The position numbers were made by a program, and so were the translations under genes. A stretch of 64,000 nucleotides of DNA, taken from Ustilago trichophora. Taxonomy: Eukaryota; Basidiomycota; Ustilaginomycetes; Ustilaginales; Ustilaginaceae. Every line of letters starts with the position of its first letter. Within the stretch, counting starts at the first letter, position 1. The notes under the pieces were generated by a model. The model had not been told where the DNA came from. It worked only from the letters and a program-made list of their open reading frames with translations, and made no database searches. Where the stretch lies: positions 248,001-312,000 of the forward strand of contig OOIN01000007.1 in the NCBI GenBank assembly GCA_900323505.1, in the 5' to 3' direction. Of the stretch, positions 21,482-32,197 are shown piece by piece.

Positions 21482-21554
<73 letters not shown>

Positions 21555-24093
21555 CGGAGGCCTTGTCGTCGGAGATGTCCTGTGCCTCCTGCGCCAGCAA
21601 CGTAATGACTCCATCTGGGCTCTGCTTGAGATGCTCGACTTTGGCAGCTTGCTCTTCGGCCTGCTTCTGCTCGGCAGCACTCAATCCTGCGGCTACAGCA
21701 TCGGCGCCATCTTGCGTTGGTTCATTGCCAGATTGATCAGCAGTTCCACACGAGCACGGCTGCGATTTGTTCAACTCGTCTCTGCGCGCATTCAGAATGT
21801 CCCAAAACCGCTTGCCCACTTGAAAGCTCTCGCCAACCCATTTTGTGCCACCTGTACTGGTACCGACAGCGCCAGGTTGCACGCCTTGGACGCGGCCAGA
21901 ACTGGTCGTGTCGGTGATGGAAGCTTCGGTGCCGCTGGCCGATATGCGACGAGTCGGATCTCGGTGCATGGATGCATGGCTGACGGAACGCAGTGTACGC
22001 CGATGACGCACTGCAAAGGGAGAAGCCTTGCGCGTTCGAGCTGACGATGGAGAGCTGGAAGCGAAAGGGTCGCGAATAGAGTCTGTACGTGTTATGCCGA
22101 GCTTGTTCCGCTGACTGCGGTTCTTCATCGAGTCGGTGCGCTTTGGAACCCTTCGGAAACTGCCACCAGCGAGAAATTTCCTTGCGAGGGTGGATGTCTT
22201 GCCTGCAGTGGCTCCGAAGCTACCTTCGGTAGCGACCGTTCCGACCGTGTTGAATGTACCGGCTGTAGATGCTCTGCTCATGCGGCTCTGACGTGAGATC
22301 TCACGAGGATGGTCGACGGCGCGTGGCAGATGAATACCTGTCGGATTGGTCACATGTCGTGGCGCCTGTGCCAAGCTTGGCTCTCGACTGAAAGTCAAGG
22401 AGCGCTTGGTTGGGAGACCTCTTCCGACAATGTTGCGGGAGGCTTTTGTGGGACTTTGTTGGTGATCATCGAGATCTGTGTCTGAGAGTGGATCTCTCAA
22501 AGTGGTGGATGCATTGAGAAGAGTGTCAGAGGCTACATCAGCGCCTGGTGCCGTGTTGGCCGACTGTTCCCAGGCGGGATGCAATAGATCTTGGCGTTCA
22601 AGCTTGGCAGCTGGAGCTTGTTTCGAGTCGACTGCGTGCGAGTCGGAGCCACTAGTGAACGATGATTGAGGCTTTAAGAATGGAGGAAGAGCACCGTTGC
22701 GAATCTCTTCGTCGCTCTTGCGAATGATTGTGGTCTCGTTGCTGCTATTGAGAGTCCGGCGCCCGTCCTCGGGAACCGGATTATGACCGTTTGGTGTCAA
22801 AGTGTCGTGTCGCGACGCTTGGGGCTCGGATTCAGAGCCCTGGGGAGGTTGCCTGGTTGGCTCATTTGAAGGTTGCACATGGCGAGACGGACCAGGGTCG
22901 TTGATGGCCTCCTCGATCTCATCCAGCGGCAAGTCAAGGAGGGGCAAGGCAAGCGATGGTGCATGAGGCGAAGACGCAGCTGAGGCAGCAGATGCAGAGC
23001 CTTCAGAGCCCATCCTCCGCTGCTGTCGCAGAGCTGCAACACGAAGATTGTCGGTGCTTCGGGCGTTGCTCACTTTCCTGTCCCTGGAGGGGTGTGCAGC
23101 CAGATCCGTGTTTGCACGGCTGAATGCGAGAGAGGGAGCGGGTGGTTTCAAGATCGAAGCGGGAGGCTGTCTTGAGGAGCTCCCGGTGACTGCATTGACA
23201 GGAAAGGACTGGTTGCTTTTGCGATTGCGGAGCGCGAATCTCCTTTTGGATGGGCTCACGGAGCGAGAAGCTGAGGACGAGGCATCGGTTGCGGTAGAGG
23301 GACGCAAGTCAAAGATGGTTTGGCCTCGTTGGGTGGTCTCTGTATCGCTGAGAGCAGAGCGTGTGATGGAATGTGCGCTAACATAGGAAGCGTTGGAGAG
23401 GACCGAGGCGGAGGAAGGGTCCCTGGCAACAAGGCGAGGACGAGCGGATGGAAGAGAAGGTGGGAGTGGTGTCGCTTTCCTGATGGTGGAGGGCGATGAA
23501 GGGGGAGATTGGACACGGTGCCCTTGGTCCGTCTGGTGCTCGGAGGGGCTGGAAATTTGGAAGGGGTCTGTCCAGGTGTGCGACGAGGCAGCTTGATTTG
23601 TAGAAGGTTGGGTGGTGGGTGAGGATGCAAAGTCTGCAGCCTTGACGTCGTGGCCATTAGCTTGAGAAGATGGTGCTTGGTCTGACGTGGGCAGCTGTTG
23701 AAGTGATGGTTGCGGTGGAGCATATGAGCCGTCCTCTGCAATAGCCTTGGCAATTGCCTTTGCTGCTGAAGAAGGCACGGGCAACGGACCTATGTATTGG
23801 CGAATGCTGACATGGTTGGCGGAGGTGACAAAGGAGGTCGAGTCGTCGGGAAGGTTGGTAGGCACGCTTGCGGTCGAGCAGAAATGCTCAAGGATGGGTT
23901 GACATTTGAGACAGCGTAGTTTGGGAGGCGGAATCTGAACAGCGGAAGATGAAGTGGTGGTATTGTTGTTGGGTCGAGCTTGGATCGAGGAACCGATCCG
24001 AGATGCTGTGGCTTTAGCTCCAGCACGTGGTGGCGGTTGAGGAGGCTCGAAAGCCTGCGCAAGGTTTGGCCGCGGCGGGCTGGATACGACCAT
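17719..24093 (-). CDS. Very large PH-domain protein, Spo71-like
   Basis: 2,124 aa in one uninterrupted frame, ATG at 24093. The first 1,250 residues are mostly Ser/Pro/Arg-rich and disordered, with an (AQ)n tract near 846-870. Folded parts begin at about 1280: WREYVVVFRMGKLELWTD looks like PH strands, EGFLWRVKPVSGALTRLYL (about 1580) opens a second PH-like module, and GRLFHKKSSYSAF followed by YVLIAGRLLCFKL (about 1910) opens a C-terminal PH domain interrupted by loops. Layout and size resemble fungal Spo71 proteins, which in yeast act with Vps13 on the prospore membrane. The Spo71 assignment comes from pattern recall; the PH assignment is firmer. It is one of the longest intronless frames in the window. 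Confidence 0.72.
21483..21554. repeat. Twelve in-frame GTGCCT hexamers encoding (Ala-Gln)n
   Basis: Near-perfect 6-bp tandem array inside the Spo71-like gene. On the coding strand it reads AGGCAC in phase with Ala-Gln dipeptides. Perfection of the DNA repeat suggests recent expansion by slippage. Confidence 0.93.
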
Positions 24094-24821
24094 GACGGTA
24101 GTCAGTCACTGATGACAGGAATAGGAGGTGCCTAGCGTAGACGGGGGATCATAATGGTAGCGATGATGGTAGAGCTTTGTCGTGATGCTCGTTATGAGGA
24201 TGCTAGAATGCTGAGATGAGGGATGCAAGTGAATGTGAATGCAGTGTAATGGAGTGCGAGCAGATGCTTTGATGCAGATGACGAGGACGGATGTTGTGCT
24301 GGTTGGTTGAATGTGACGATGACAAGAACGAGTTGATGACACCAAGTGTTGGTGTGTGTACACTGTATGTACTGTACAGTACAGTACTGAATGTGTGTTT
24401 TGAGTGAAATTGAGCGATTCCAAATTAGGGGTTCAGCCCAAATGCAGCGCAATGCAGCGCAAATCATGCACTCTATGCTGCAAAAGGCACAGCCTCTCCT
24501 CCACTCTCTCTCTCTCTCTCTCTGTGTGTCTCTCTGTGCACATCACGTCCTACGCCTTGAACGTCGTCAACGTCACAGCAGGCTCAGTCGATGCTTCTCG
24601 ACACTCGACACAGTCGCACATGTGTCATTTTGAGCTCCAAGTCAAAGCCAAGACTGACGCTGAATGACTGTACAAATGGCTGTGCTCCAGTAGTTAAAAG
24701 CTGTTTCGGTCAATTTCAATATTTGTAGAACAGGGTCCAATCTCGACTGAATGTGGTTGGTTGATCATCGGCCACAGACCAGTGCGGTACAGTATATGAA
24801 TGTGACGTTTTTCATTCTAGT
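24094..24821. other. Intergenic between the Spo71-like 5' end and the IPMK 3' end
   Basis: No gene. It contains a GTAC-period palindrome (24365-24389), duplicated AATGCAGCGC near 24440-24460, and a TC microsatellite at 24501-24523. Confidence 0.65.
24365..24389. repeat. GTAC-period palindrome, copy 7
   Basis: Four GTAC tetramers at 5-bp spacing, about 270 bp upstream of the Spo71-like ATG. A degenerate GGTACAGTATAT lies near 24786. Confidence 0.85.
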
Positions 24822-25913
24822 CTATGCTCGCTTATTCTTGCTCTCTAGACGTTCTAGCTGCTTTCTAGCAAGATCAAGCACTGTGCTCAGCCCGAGCAAA
24901 ACGCCTTGATCTGGTCCTTGGCCAGGCACAATCGTCGCGTGTCCAAAGTCAATCACTCGGACCTGTGCCTTGCCCTCCTGAACCACACTGCCACTGGCTA
25001 GTGTTTGACTGAGTCGACTCGGCTCGCCCTCGTAGACCAGCAGCAGAGACGCACCTCGCATCCGTACTTCAACTTCTGAAAATATCGCATGAATCTCCTC
25101 GAGGTCCTTGACAAGGTGCTCTCGCAACGCCTTCTCAACCAGCTCATCTGGCAAGCTGGGTAGACGAAACGATAAGGCATCTACAGACAGACTGGTTCCT
25201 ACCAGTGCCGTCTCGGCGTGCTCGGCATCACCTTCTTGAGGGCATGCAAGAAGCATCCGCATTCCCAATTCCAGATGCTCTGCCTTGATCGTCTTGCCGA
25301 ACGTCTTGGGCACGCTGTGGTAGCTCTTGGTCTCCACATCATAGGTCTGTCCAGTGAAAAAAGGATGCGAGAAAGCTAAGTACACGGCTTTGTCTCTGCA
25401 ACGATGCTGCGCTGATCAAGTGATACGTACCTGCCATCCCGTCAGCCGGATACCGTGCGAGCCACTTGTAGTGGCCGCAGCTGCCTTTTCCATACGCTGT
25501 CGCTTTTCTTCAGTTGCATCCTCATCCCATAGCTGTGTGCCTAGCTTTATGTCGCATACATTTGGTTTCTCATAGCCAAAGGTCAGATTCTCCATAACGA
25601 TACGCGGAGAGTCATCGGCTTCCTTGGTGGGCTCTGTCGGGCTAGATTGGCCTCCGAGGTATTGATCCCAACTTCCATGGCATTCCGGCATGATCTTGAG
25701 CAGTCTAACCAAAAGTTCGACTTGACGGGCCTCCAATTTGGCGTTGCCTGCGACTGCTTGTTTGACCTCGTCATAGAATTGCAGCTCGCGTGGCAGGCAT
25801 GCTTTGACAACCAGTCGCCCTCCTTCTAGGCTCTGCACGCCATCAGGATGACCAGCGACCTGATTCGTCAACGGTGTCAAGTCCGATCCAGGTGGTGCTA
25901 TCGTGTCCCCCAT
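24822..25913 (-). CDS. IPK2: Inositol polyphosphate multikinase (Ipk2/Arg82 family)
   Basis: complement(join(24822..25346,25431..25913)), 335 aa, one 84-nt intron (GTACGT donor, pyrimidine tract then ACAG acceptor), phase 0. It phosphorylates soluble inositol phosphates (IP3 to IP5), and in yeast also acts in transcriptional control. The family signature PxxxDxKxG is PNVCDIKLG with Asp121. After the intron the protein continues TYDVETKSYHSVPKTFGKTI, matching the family block after the G-x-Q segment. The SLL motif appears as RGASLLLVYEG and the metal-binding DFG-like block as VRVIDFGHAT near the C-terminus. The intron choice is fixed by reading frame: nearer AG sites would break it. Confidence 0.9.
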
Positions 25914-26212
25914 CTTGCTGTGTTTCTGTGACGGTGGTAGAACAAGGAGGACCCTGTTGAAAGCGAGAAGCTGTTGAACAATGCATGCGTTTCGACTTTG
26001 TTGGCGTTGGACCGAGCACATTTCACCGCACATTTCACGCTCGCGTCTCGCAATCGCGCGACAAAATCGGCGTTTCGACCCTCCACTCGGAACAGCTTCA
26101 CACGCTTTTCAAGGGTCTCAGTATCTCTCTCACTTTCTGCATCATCATCATCATCATCGTCATCGAAAAGTCTCAACATCGTGGTGCATCTGCATCTCAA
26201 GGATTGCCAAAA

Positions 26213-26941
26213 ATGGCTGTCATACAGGAAGCATACATATCGGACGAGATTCACGAACTCAAAGCCGAAGCCAATCGCAACTTCGCTGCCAAGGATTATG
26301 ATGGCGCTCTCTCCACCTACCTCGACGTCCTAGCAAAGCTGCCGCCTCGCGAACCTACAAAGTCGGCAGATGACTCAGAGACCGAAGCACCAGCTCTTGG
26401 GGCTGTCGAAGCAGCGCAATCATCAGATTCTGCAGCAGAAGGCGATGGCGAAGCAGATCAACCCACTACAGCCTCCAAAATCGAACCTGAAACCGAAGAA
26501 CAAGAGCAAATTCGACTCTTCCGTTCCGTCATCTACGCCAATATCGCTGCCACCCATCTTCGTCTCAATCAGCATCGCGATGCCGTCAAAGCCTGCAACC
26601 AATCCCTCTTGGACCAGCCCAACTACGTCAAAGCCCTCTACCGCCGCGCTCAGGCCAACGAGCACATCGCGGGATGGTCAGGCCTCTCTTCCGCCCTAGA
26701 AGACAATAAAACCCTTCTCACCCTCCCCGATCTTCCCCCCGCAACAAAACCAGAGGTGGTGGCTGCGATAAAGAGGCTGGAACCAAAAGTGCAGCAAGCA
26801 GCAGAGAAGGAGAAGGACGAAATGATTCAAAAATTGAAGGGTCTAGGTGACAGTATACTCGGTAACTTTGGCTTGAGTACAAACAATTTCAAGTTTACTC
26901 AACAGCCGGGAGGTGGATACTCGATGAATTTTGTCCGTTAG
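26213..26941 (+). CDS. TPR co-chaperone-like protein (TTC1 family)
   Basis: 242 aa from the ATG at 26213. An in-frame upstream ATG at 25985 would add 76 residues of untypical sequence, so it is probably 5' leader. TPR helices: LKAEANRNFAAKDYDGALSTY (about 15-35), FRSVIYANIAATHLRLNQHRDAV (about 105-127), VKALYRRAQANEHI (about 140-155), with an acidic Ala/Glu insert between the first and second. The C-terminus KLKGLGDSILGNFGLSTNNF followed by a Gly-rich YSMNFVR end is the diagnostic TTC1 tail. TTC1 proteins bind Hsp90 and partner GTPases or phosphatases. Divergent from IPMK, 299 bp between start codons. Confidence 0.88.
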   Translation: MAVIQEAYISDEIHELKAEANRNFAAKDYDGALSTYLDVLAKLPPREPTKSADDSETEAPALGAVEAAQSSDSAAEGDGEADQPTTASKIEPETEEQEQIRLFRSVIYANIAATHLRLNQHRDAVKACNQSLLDQPNYVKALYRRAQANEHIAGWSGLSSALEDNKTLLTLPDLPPATKPEVVAAIKRLEPKVQQAAEKEKDEMIQKLKGLGDSILGNFGLSTNNFKFTQQPGGGYSMNFVR

Positions 26942-27038
26942 CCCCGGCCTCACCACAAGCAACGACGACAGCCTTCCAATGGGGAGCCATCAAAGCTTCT
27001 CCCTCTCAGACATCAGCTTGTATTTGTACTTTCTTCTT

Positions 27039-27133
27039 CACGCATCACGCATTACGCACCACGCACCACGCACCACGCACCACGCACCACGCACCACGCA
27101 CCACGCACCACGCACCACGCACCACGCACCACG
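27039..27133. repeat. ACGCACC 7-bp minisatellite
   Basis: About eleven near-perfect ACGCACC units (27054-27133) preceded by degenerate ACGCATC/ACGCATT units. It lies in the 256-bp gap between the convergent TTC1-like and VMS1 genes, so both transcripts may run into it. Confidence 0.92.
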
Positions 27134-27197
27134 CTTTCATACACAGTTTCGTTTCGGTTGACATGGATTGGCATTCGTAATGCCTCCGAGCGCGAGC

Positions 27198-29810
27198 TTA
27201 CTTGTTCATTAACGCCTTCATCCGCTCCTCTGCCGCTCTCGCACGTTTCTCGCGCTCAATGCGAGCCCGCATCTCGGGCGTCAACCCCTGCTGCTCATCT
27301 CTTTGCTGCAGCAGTGCTCTCGGTGCCAAATTGGTACCACCAAGCCTATTTGTCGTCTGATGAGAGCTCTTTGGCGTTGGAACGCTTTCCATCTTCTCCT
27401 CTTCCTGTACTGATGGTGGTTTGGCAGCTTCCTTTTCAGCAGCCTTGTTTGCCCGCTCCCTCGCTTTCTCGCGCATGGCGGCACGGCGATCTTTCTGCTT
27501 GGCGCTGGCGTTGTCCTGCATCTCCTCGGTGAGCGCGCTCGGCACACGAGCTCCACCGGTAGACATGCCGCCCCAATCGTATCGTTCGGGATGCTCCGCC
27601 ATCATCCGGCGGAAGACGTTGCGGGTCTCTTTGGTATTGCACAGGTCGTAGGCTGTACGATGGGGTGGTGCTTCGGCGGATGCGTCTTCCGAAATGGAGG
27701 TGGTGGTTGGGGAGAACCGCTTGCGAAGCTCGCCGAGACGCTCGGTGGGGAGTGTTGGGTCCGCGTGCTTCTCCTCTAGCAAATGACGGACTACGGCTTC
27801 GCTTCCGGCTTCCGATGCCAGTTGCAAGATGGTAGCTGGGATCAATTTCGATGCTGGAGCAGATGCACCGGCTTCGTTGGCTTCTGCTTCCAGCAGCCAA
27901 TCTGGCAAGCGTGCGTCGATCTTGCCGTTGAGCATCTCCTGCTCGTTCTTGCTCAAAAATGTCATGAGCGCTTCGAGTCTATTCTTGCGGACCATCTCGA
28001 CAAGTCTGTTCCACCTGGTTCGCTCGACCTGTTCTTCCTCCGTCAGCCGAGCAGGCTTGGCACTCTTTTCCGCTTTGCTTTTCTCGAGAGCGGTCGCTCG
28101 CTCGCGAGCTTTCTCCTCGCGTCGTTTGGCTTCGGCCTCCTTGCGTGACTTCTGGTTGATCTGTTCGAGTGCCTCCTGCTCCTCGGCTGCGAGCTGCTCT
28201 TCGGATTTATGCTCTACTTTGACTTTGGCCAGCTCGAGGAAGCAGCGCACTGTCTCGCCGATGGTAGGGCGTCTGGTGGGGAAAGGCAGAGAACCAAGTC
28301 GGCCATCGTTGCGCGCAGCTTCAAGCGGGCTGCCTCGACTGGCTTTTGCACCTTCCCACGACCAAAGAAGTCCTCTGGCTGCACGAGCACCGGCTCGAAT
28401 CCAGATCTTCTCACTGCGGGAAATGAGTTCTCGCCAGCCAGGCGAGTCGAGAAGACCCCGGACATCGTCACCGAGGGCAGCCTCGTTATATCGGCGCAGC
28501 TGGGCACCAGCCGACTTTGCGAATCGTCCGGTAGCGTCCTGGGCAGCTTGGCCACCACCCTGCTTTCGCCTTGTGGTGTATCGGTGGAAGGCCTTGTGTG
28601 CCAAGAGGATCAGAGAGCGGTCCTCTCTGGGAGCACTCGCATTACCTCGCTGTTTGCCTTGGTAGGTGGTGACGTGAGGGTTGAGAGCGATGACGGATGC
28701 GGCAAAATGACCTCCACCGAGCAACAGGACGGTCCACATGCGCAAGGGAGGATCAGGGTTGGGGTTGCGGCTGATGATGGATGCGGACATTGTCTCGTCA
28801 GAGGATTCGCCGTCTTCGGTATCAGAATCAGACTCTTGGTATTCATCGCTGCTGCCAGCCGCTTCCGATTTGACTGCAGTGGAGAGCCCAGGGATGAAGC
28901 CTTCGCCATCCAGGACGGTCATCATGAGGGACTTGGCAGCTTCTTGCACTTCTTTTCCCTTGATGCGCTTGGCTTTCCATGCGGATTGCTTGGAGCCCTT
29001 GCGAGTGATGCGGCCGGCCTGTATGGATGCGATGCAGGCTGCATACCAGTCAGCAACAGAAGACGAGGGCGACAGACTGGGAGCTGCCGGAGTCCCAGGG
29101 TCGGGAAAGACGTTGCGGTGGAAGCCGAGCTGGGTCTGGTGCAATTTGTCGGCGTCTGGTGCAGTGTCCTTGGAGACGAACCACAGCAGTGGAGCACGTA
29201 GTTGCATGGCATCTAGCGCATCAGCGGCATCTGCATCGGCAAACTCGTCTGACTGATCGAGAGATTTGGGGGCATTTGCTCGAAGAGAGGTGCGGGCCAA
29301 GATCTTTGTGACGAGATCCGTCTTGATTGCAGTGGATTGCGATTGCTGAGTGTCTTCGTCGGATTCGAGCTCGCTGGCACTTTCCACCTCTTCCGAGAGC
29401 TTCTCAAACGCCTGCTCGGAGACAAGAAGCGAGATGTTCTGGACATTGAGCTGTACGTTGTAACGATGCCAGTCGGAGCGGAAATGGGCGCGTTGTGCTG
29501 TGACTGATGCGAAGGGTGGACAGCCTGGGCATAAGGAGCAAGGAGGTACACGGAGGTGGGAAGGGTTGCGTAGTTGACTCGCATCGTCAGCTTGCGACTC
29601 TTGAGATGCGGTCGGCTGGGATGATGGAATGGTGGAGGCTAGCAGCTGAGAAGCCTCGGTTTCTTCTATGCGCGAGCGAAGCCTGAGAGCATTGTGCAAC
29701 GCTGGTGGGAGATCGAAGGCATAGAGAGGCCGTGACAAGGCAGGATGCTTGGTGGGACGAGCATTAGCATTCTCGTCCCCTTGAGTGGTGTGTCGATCGT
29801 GTTGCGACAT
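27198..29810 (-). CDS. VMS1: Vms1/ANKZF1 family ribosome quality control factor
   Basis: 870 aa, intronless, ATG at 29810. Vms1 releases nascent chains from stalled 60S subunits by cleaving peptidyl-tRNA and recruits Cdc48. In order: N-terminal leucine-rich segment; zinc finger CSLCPGCPPFASVTAQRAHF...H (about 90-115); VLRF1 release-factor-like domain (about 345-520) with RMWTVLLLGGGHFAASVI and the catalytic loop RRKQGGGQAAQD; basic Lys/Glu-rich coiled coil (about 555-620); ankyrin-like repeats (about 640-740); and a C-terminal VCP-interacting motif REKRARAAEERMKAL. The catalytic loop keeps the Gln of yeast GSQ and human TAQ/GGQ-type loops. Confidence 0.93.
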   Translation of the reverse strand: MSQHDRHTTQGDENANARPTKHPALSRPLYAFDLPPALHNALRLRSRIEETEASQLLASTIPSSQPTASQESQADDASQLRNPSHLRVPPCSLCPGCPPFASVTAQRAHFRSDWHRYNVQLNVQNISLLVSEQAFEKLSEEVESASELESDEDTQQSQSTAIKTDLVTKILARTSLRANAPKSLDQSDEFADADAADALDAMQLRAPLLWFVSKDTAPDADKLHQTQLGFHRNVFPDPGTPAAPSLSPSSSVADWYAACIASIQAGRITRKGSKQSAWKAKRIKGKEVQEAAKSLMMTVLDGEGFIPGLSTAVKSEAAGSSDEYQESDSDTEDGESSDETMSASIISRNPNPDPPLRMWTVLLLGGGHFAASVIALNPHVTTYQGKQRGNASAPREDRSLILLAHKAFHRYTTRRKQGGGQAAQDATGRFAKSAGAQLRRYNEAALGDDVRGLLDSPGWRELISRSEKIWIRAGARAARGLLWSWEGAKASRGSPLEAARNDGRLGSLPFPTRRPTIGETVRCFLELAKVKVEHKSEEQLAAEEQEALEQINQKSRKEAEAKRREEKARERATALEKSKAEKSAKPARLTEEEQVERTRWNRLVEMVRKNRLEALMTFLSKNEQEMLNGKIDARLPDWLLEAEANEAGASAPASKLIPATILQLASEAGSEAVVRHLLEEKHADPTLPTERLGELRKRFSPTTTSISEDASAEAPPHRTAYDLCNTKETRNVFRRMMAEHPERYDWGGMSTGGARVPSALTEEMQDNASAKQKDRRAAMREKARERANKAAEKEAAKPPSVQEEEKMESVPTPKSSHQTTNRLGGTNLAPRALLQQRDEQQGLTPEMRARIEREKRARAAEERMKALMNK

Positions 29811-30539
29811 GCTGCTTCCAAGCCTGATTGCTTGAGAGAGCGAAGAGGATGCCAGGGTGGAGCGTAAACGGAGGAGCAGCTGTCGGCGATGATGATGAGC
29901 TGCGGCGAGTGGCTTTGCTGTGCCGCACACACGCGTACAACTGCTTTGTAGGGATCGTATGGTTGCTAGACGACAAGAATCAAACTGTCGCCAAGTTGTT
30001 CCGAATTCGACCTTCCTGTGCCTGTCGCTGACGAGGATGAGAATGAGGACGAGAACAAGAAGGGTTTTGGTGCAATCGACTCAGCCAATTCCCCTAGTCG
30101 GACAGAGTGCACACGACAAGGAAGCTCAGTTTCGGTCAATTCTTCCGATTCAGACAGACAAGATGGGTGTGACGTCTGAGCTGCGTGGAGGCGGAGAATG
30201 TTTGAACAATCGGGGCCAAATCTCATTCAAAAATCCCGATATTCGAGATTCGAGATTCGAGATCCGAGCTAAATCTTGAATTGCTTCTGTTGCAACTCGA
30301 GGTTTGGACCATGTGAGCAACGCAGCCAACCAACCAACCCTCGCGACCGTCGCTCTCAACATTCAACGCCCTTGCTCAACCTCATTCGACTTTCTCCTTC
30401 ACATTACTGGAACAGCCAACGGCGTACTTCAAAGTCATCCAAGCTACGCTATCAGTATATTCCGCTTACTCTGCTTTACGACGATCTGCAAACACCGTAG
30501 AGGCTTTCAAGAGGCGAGCTACGTCTCAGCTTGTATACA
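29811..30539. other. Divergent promoter region of VMS1 and SRP14
   Basis: About 0.73 kb without a gene. Notable is a short ATTCGAG tandem repeat at about 30237-30262. Confidence 0.6.
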
Positions 30540-31172
30540 ATGACAGTGACCAACGAACAGGTACGTGTTCAAGCAGCAGCAGCCAACCTTCGTCTTCGAT
30601 GATACTCGTATCCAGAAAATACTGACGCAGCCCTTTGATGACATTCGTGTTCCTCTCTGCAGTTCCTCTCGGAGTTGACCAAGCTCTTCGAAGAGAGCTC
30701 CTCAAAGCACTCGGTCTATGTCACCTCGAAAAAGGCACCAGCGTCAGCAGCAAAGGACGATGACGTCGATATGACCCCCTCCTCTTCGTCGGGACTTACA
30801 GACGCCATTCTTTTCCGAGCGACCAACGGTGTATCAGGAAGCGGCAAGGTCAAGATCAGCACACTCGTACCTGCCTCGCAGCTGGCAACCTTCCAAAGCG
30901 CCTACTTGCCATTGCTAAGGACGCACCTATCCAATGGGCTCAAAAAGCGTGACAAGGCCAAGGAGAGGAAGATGGAGAAGGCCAAGGAGCAGAGTCGCAA
31001 GAAGTTGGTGCAGGTGGTCGACGGCAAGGACAAGATCATCACCAACAAGATTGGCAGCAAGCGCGGAGCCGGTCGACGCAAACGACAGCGCGCTCTTAAA
31101 AAGGGTCTTGTGCTGCGTAAAGAGAAAGCCAAGGAGGCTAAGCGCAAGGTGCAGACAACCAAAGCAGCATAG
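30540..31172 (+). CDS. SRP14: Signal recognition particle subunit SRP14
   Basis: join(30540..30560,30663..31172), 176 aa. Exon 1 encodes only MTVTNEQ. The 102-nt intron has GTACGT and TGCAG borders and joins in phase to FLSELTKLFEESSSKHSVYV, the canonical SRP14 N-terminus (EQFLxELTxLF). RATNGVSGSGKVKISTLV and AYLPLLRTHLSNGLKKRDK complete the Alu-domain fold. SRP14 pairs with SRP9/21 to bind the SRP RNA Alu domain and cause elongation arrest. A long basic Lys/Arg tail (about residues 110-176) follows the fold. Vertebrate proteins carry an Ala-rich tail there instead. Confidence 0.93.
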
Positions 31173-32197
31173 TCGACGGTCACGCCCAGTCTCGCTCAGT
31201 CACGCTCTACTTGTCCCTTCTTTTCTCCCATGGCCAGGACGATGTCGATGAGCCTCTTCATTTTGTACACTATCATGCCACCAATTGCACTCTACACATT
31301 GAGGCTCATCAACTCTCACGGCTCAAAACAGCCATGCCTGAAGTGCTTGTCTTGATCCTGGGAGTCGAGATGGATGGTGTCGCTGTAATCCAGAGAGACC
31401 CAAGAAACTGACAAAAAAGCCCATCAGCACAGCCCACTCACTTACTTGGCGCCGCTAAGCTTTCTATAATAGGCCCACGGCCACGGCCGAAACTTTCTCG
31501 CACTACTGGCTCGCCTTCACAAAGCACATGATCATGTGAGCCAAGCTGAGCATAGAAGAGGGTTACGCCTAGCGTTACGTGCAGTGTCTAAGGCAGAGGC
31601 TGATAAGGAATGCCAAGAGAGAGGTACGTAGCCTAACCTAACAAATATTGGGGGAAATTTTGCTTTATGCCAAAAGGATAAAAGTGGCTTGTGTGCAAGT
31701 CAGAGAGTGTCAGCTTTTGGATTGAAATGCATTTGGCATACGGTGAATTGGCTCTAGCACAGTAGCACATGGCGAGAGAGAATCACGAGCGATGGACGAT
31801 TCTGTGCCAGAGTGTGTGCCATCGGCGACCTCAGCCGACGTTGGCCAAATTGAACCCTGACTTGCAGCAAGTGTTGTGCTTGTCTTCCTCGTTCATTCCT
31901 CCTCATCTCCCCCACATTCTTTCTATTTCGCCTTTCCACTGCGACGTCTTTCAGCATCTCCAACGTCAAGAGCTCTTGCTACTTCTCCCGCATCGCCCTC
32001 ACTGCTGTCATCACTCGACCACGCAAGGCGCTGCAGATCAGCCGCAATCACCTCCACATATCTTCTCTGATCGCAGACACAGCGCGATCTGGTCACTCTA
32101 CGCTCAAGAAGCACTTCGCTGCTGTTCGACTCAAAACATCGACACCTACACCCCGTCATAGCTGCTTGATGTTCTAGCGCTCTCCGCACTGACGGCT
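31173..32197. other. Intergenic, upstream region of the DUF726 gene
   Basis: About 1.0 kb, no gene or clear repeat. The last 300 bp are CT-rich and look like a 5' leader. Confidence 0.6.

Noticed and set aside
25985..26212. In-frame upstream ATG extending the TTC1-like protein by 76 residues
   Set aside because: The extra sequence includes an Ile run from a CAT microsatellite and does not resemble TTC1; more likely 5' leader.
27039..27133. CRISPR-like or telomere-like array
   Set aside because: Units are contiguous 7-mers without spacers, internal to a gene-dense region, and unlike the fungal TTAGGG telomere repeat.
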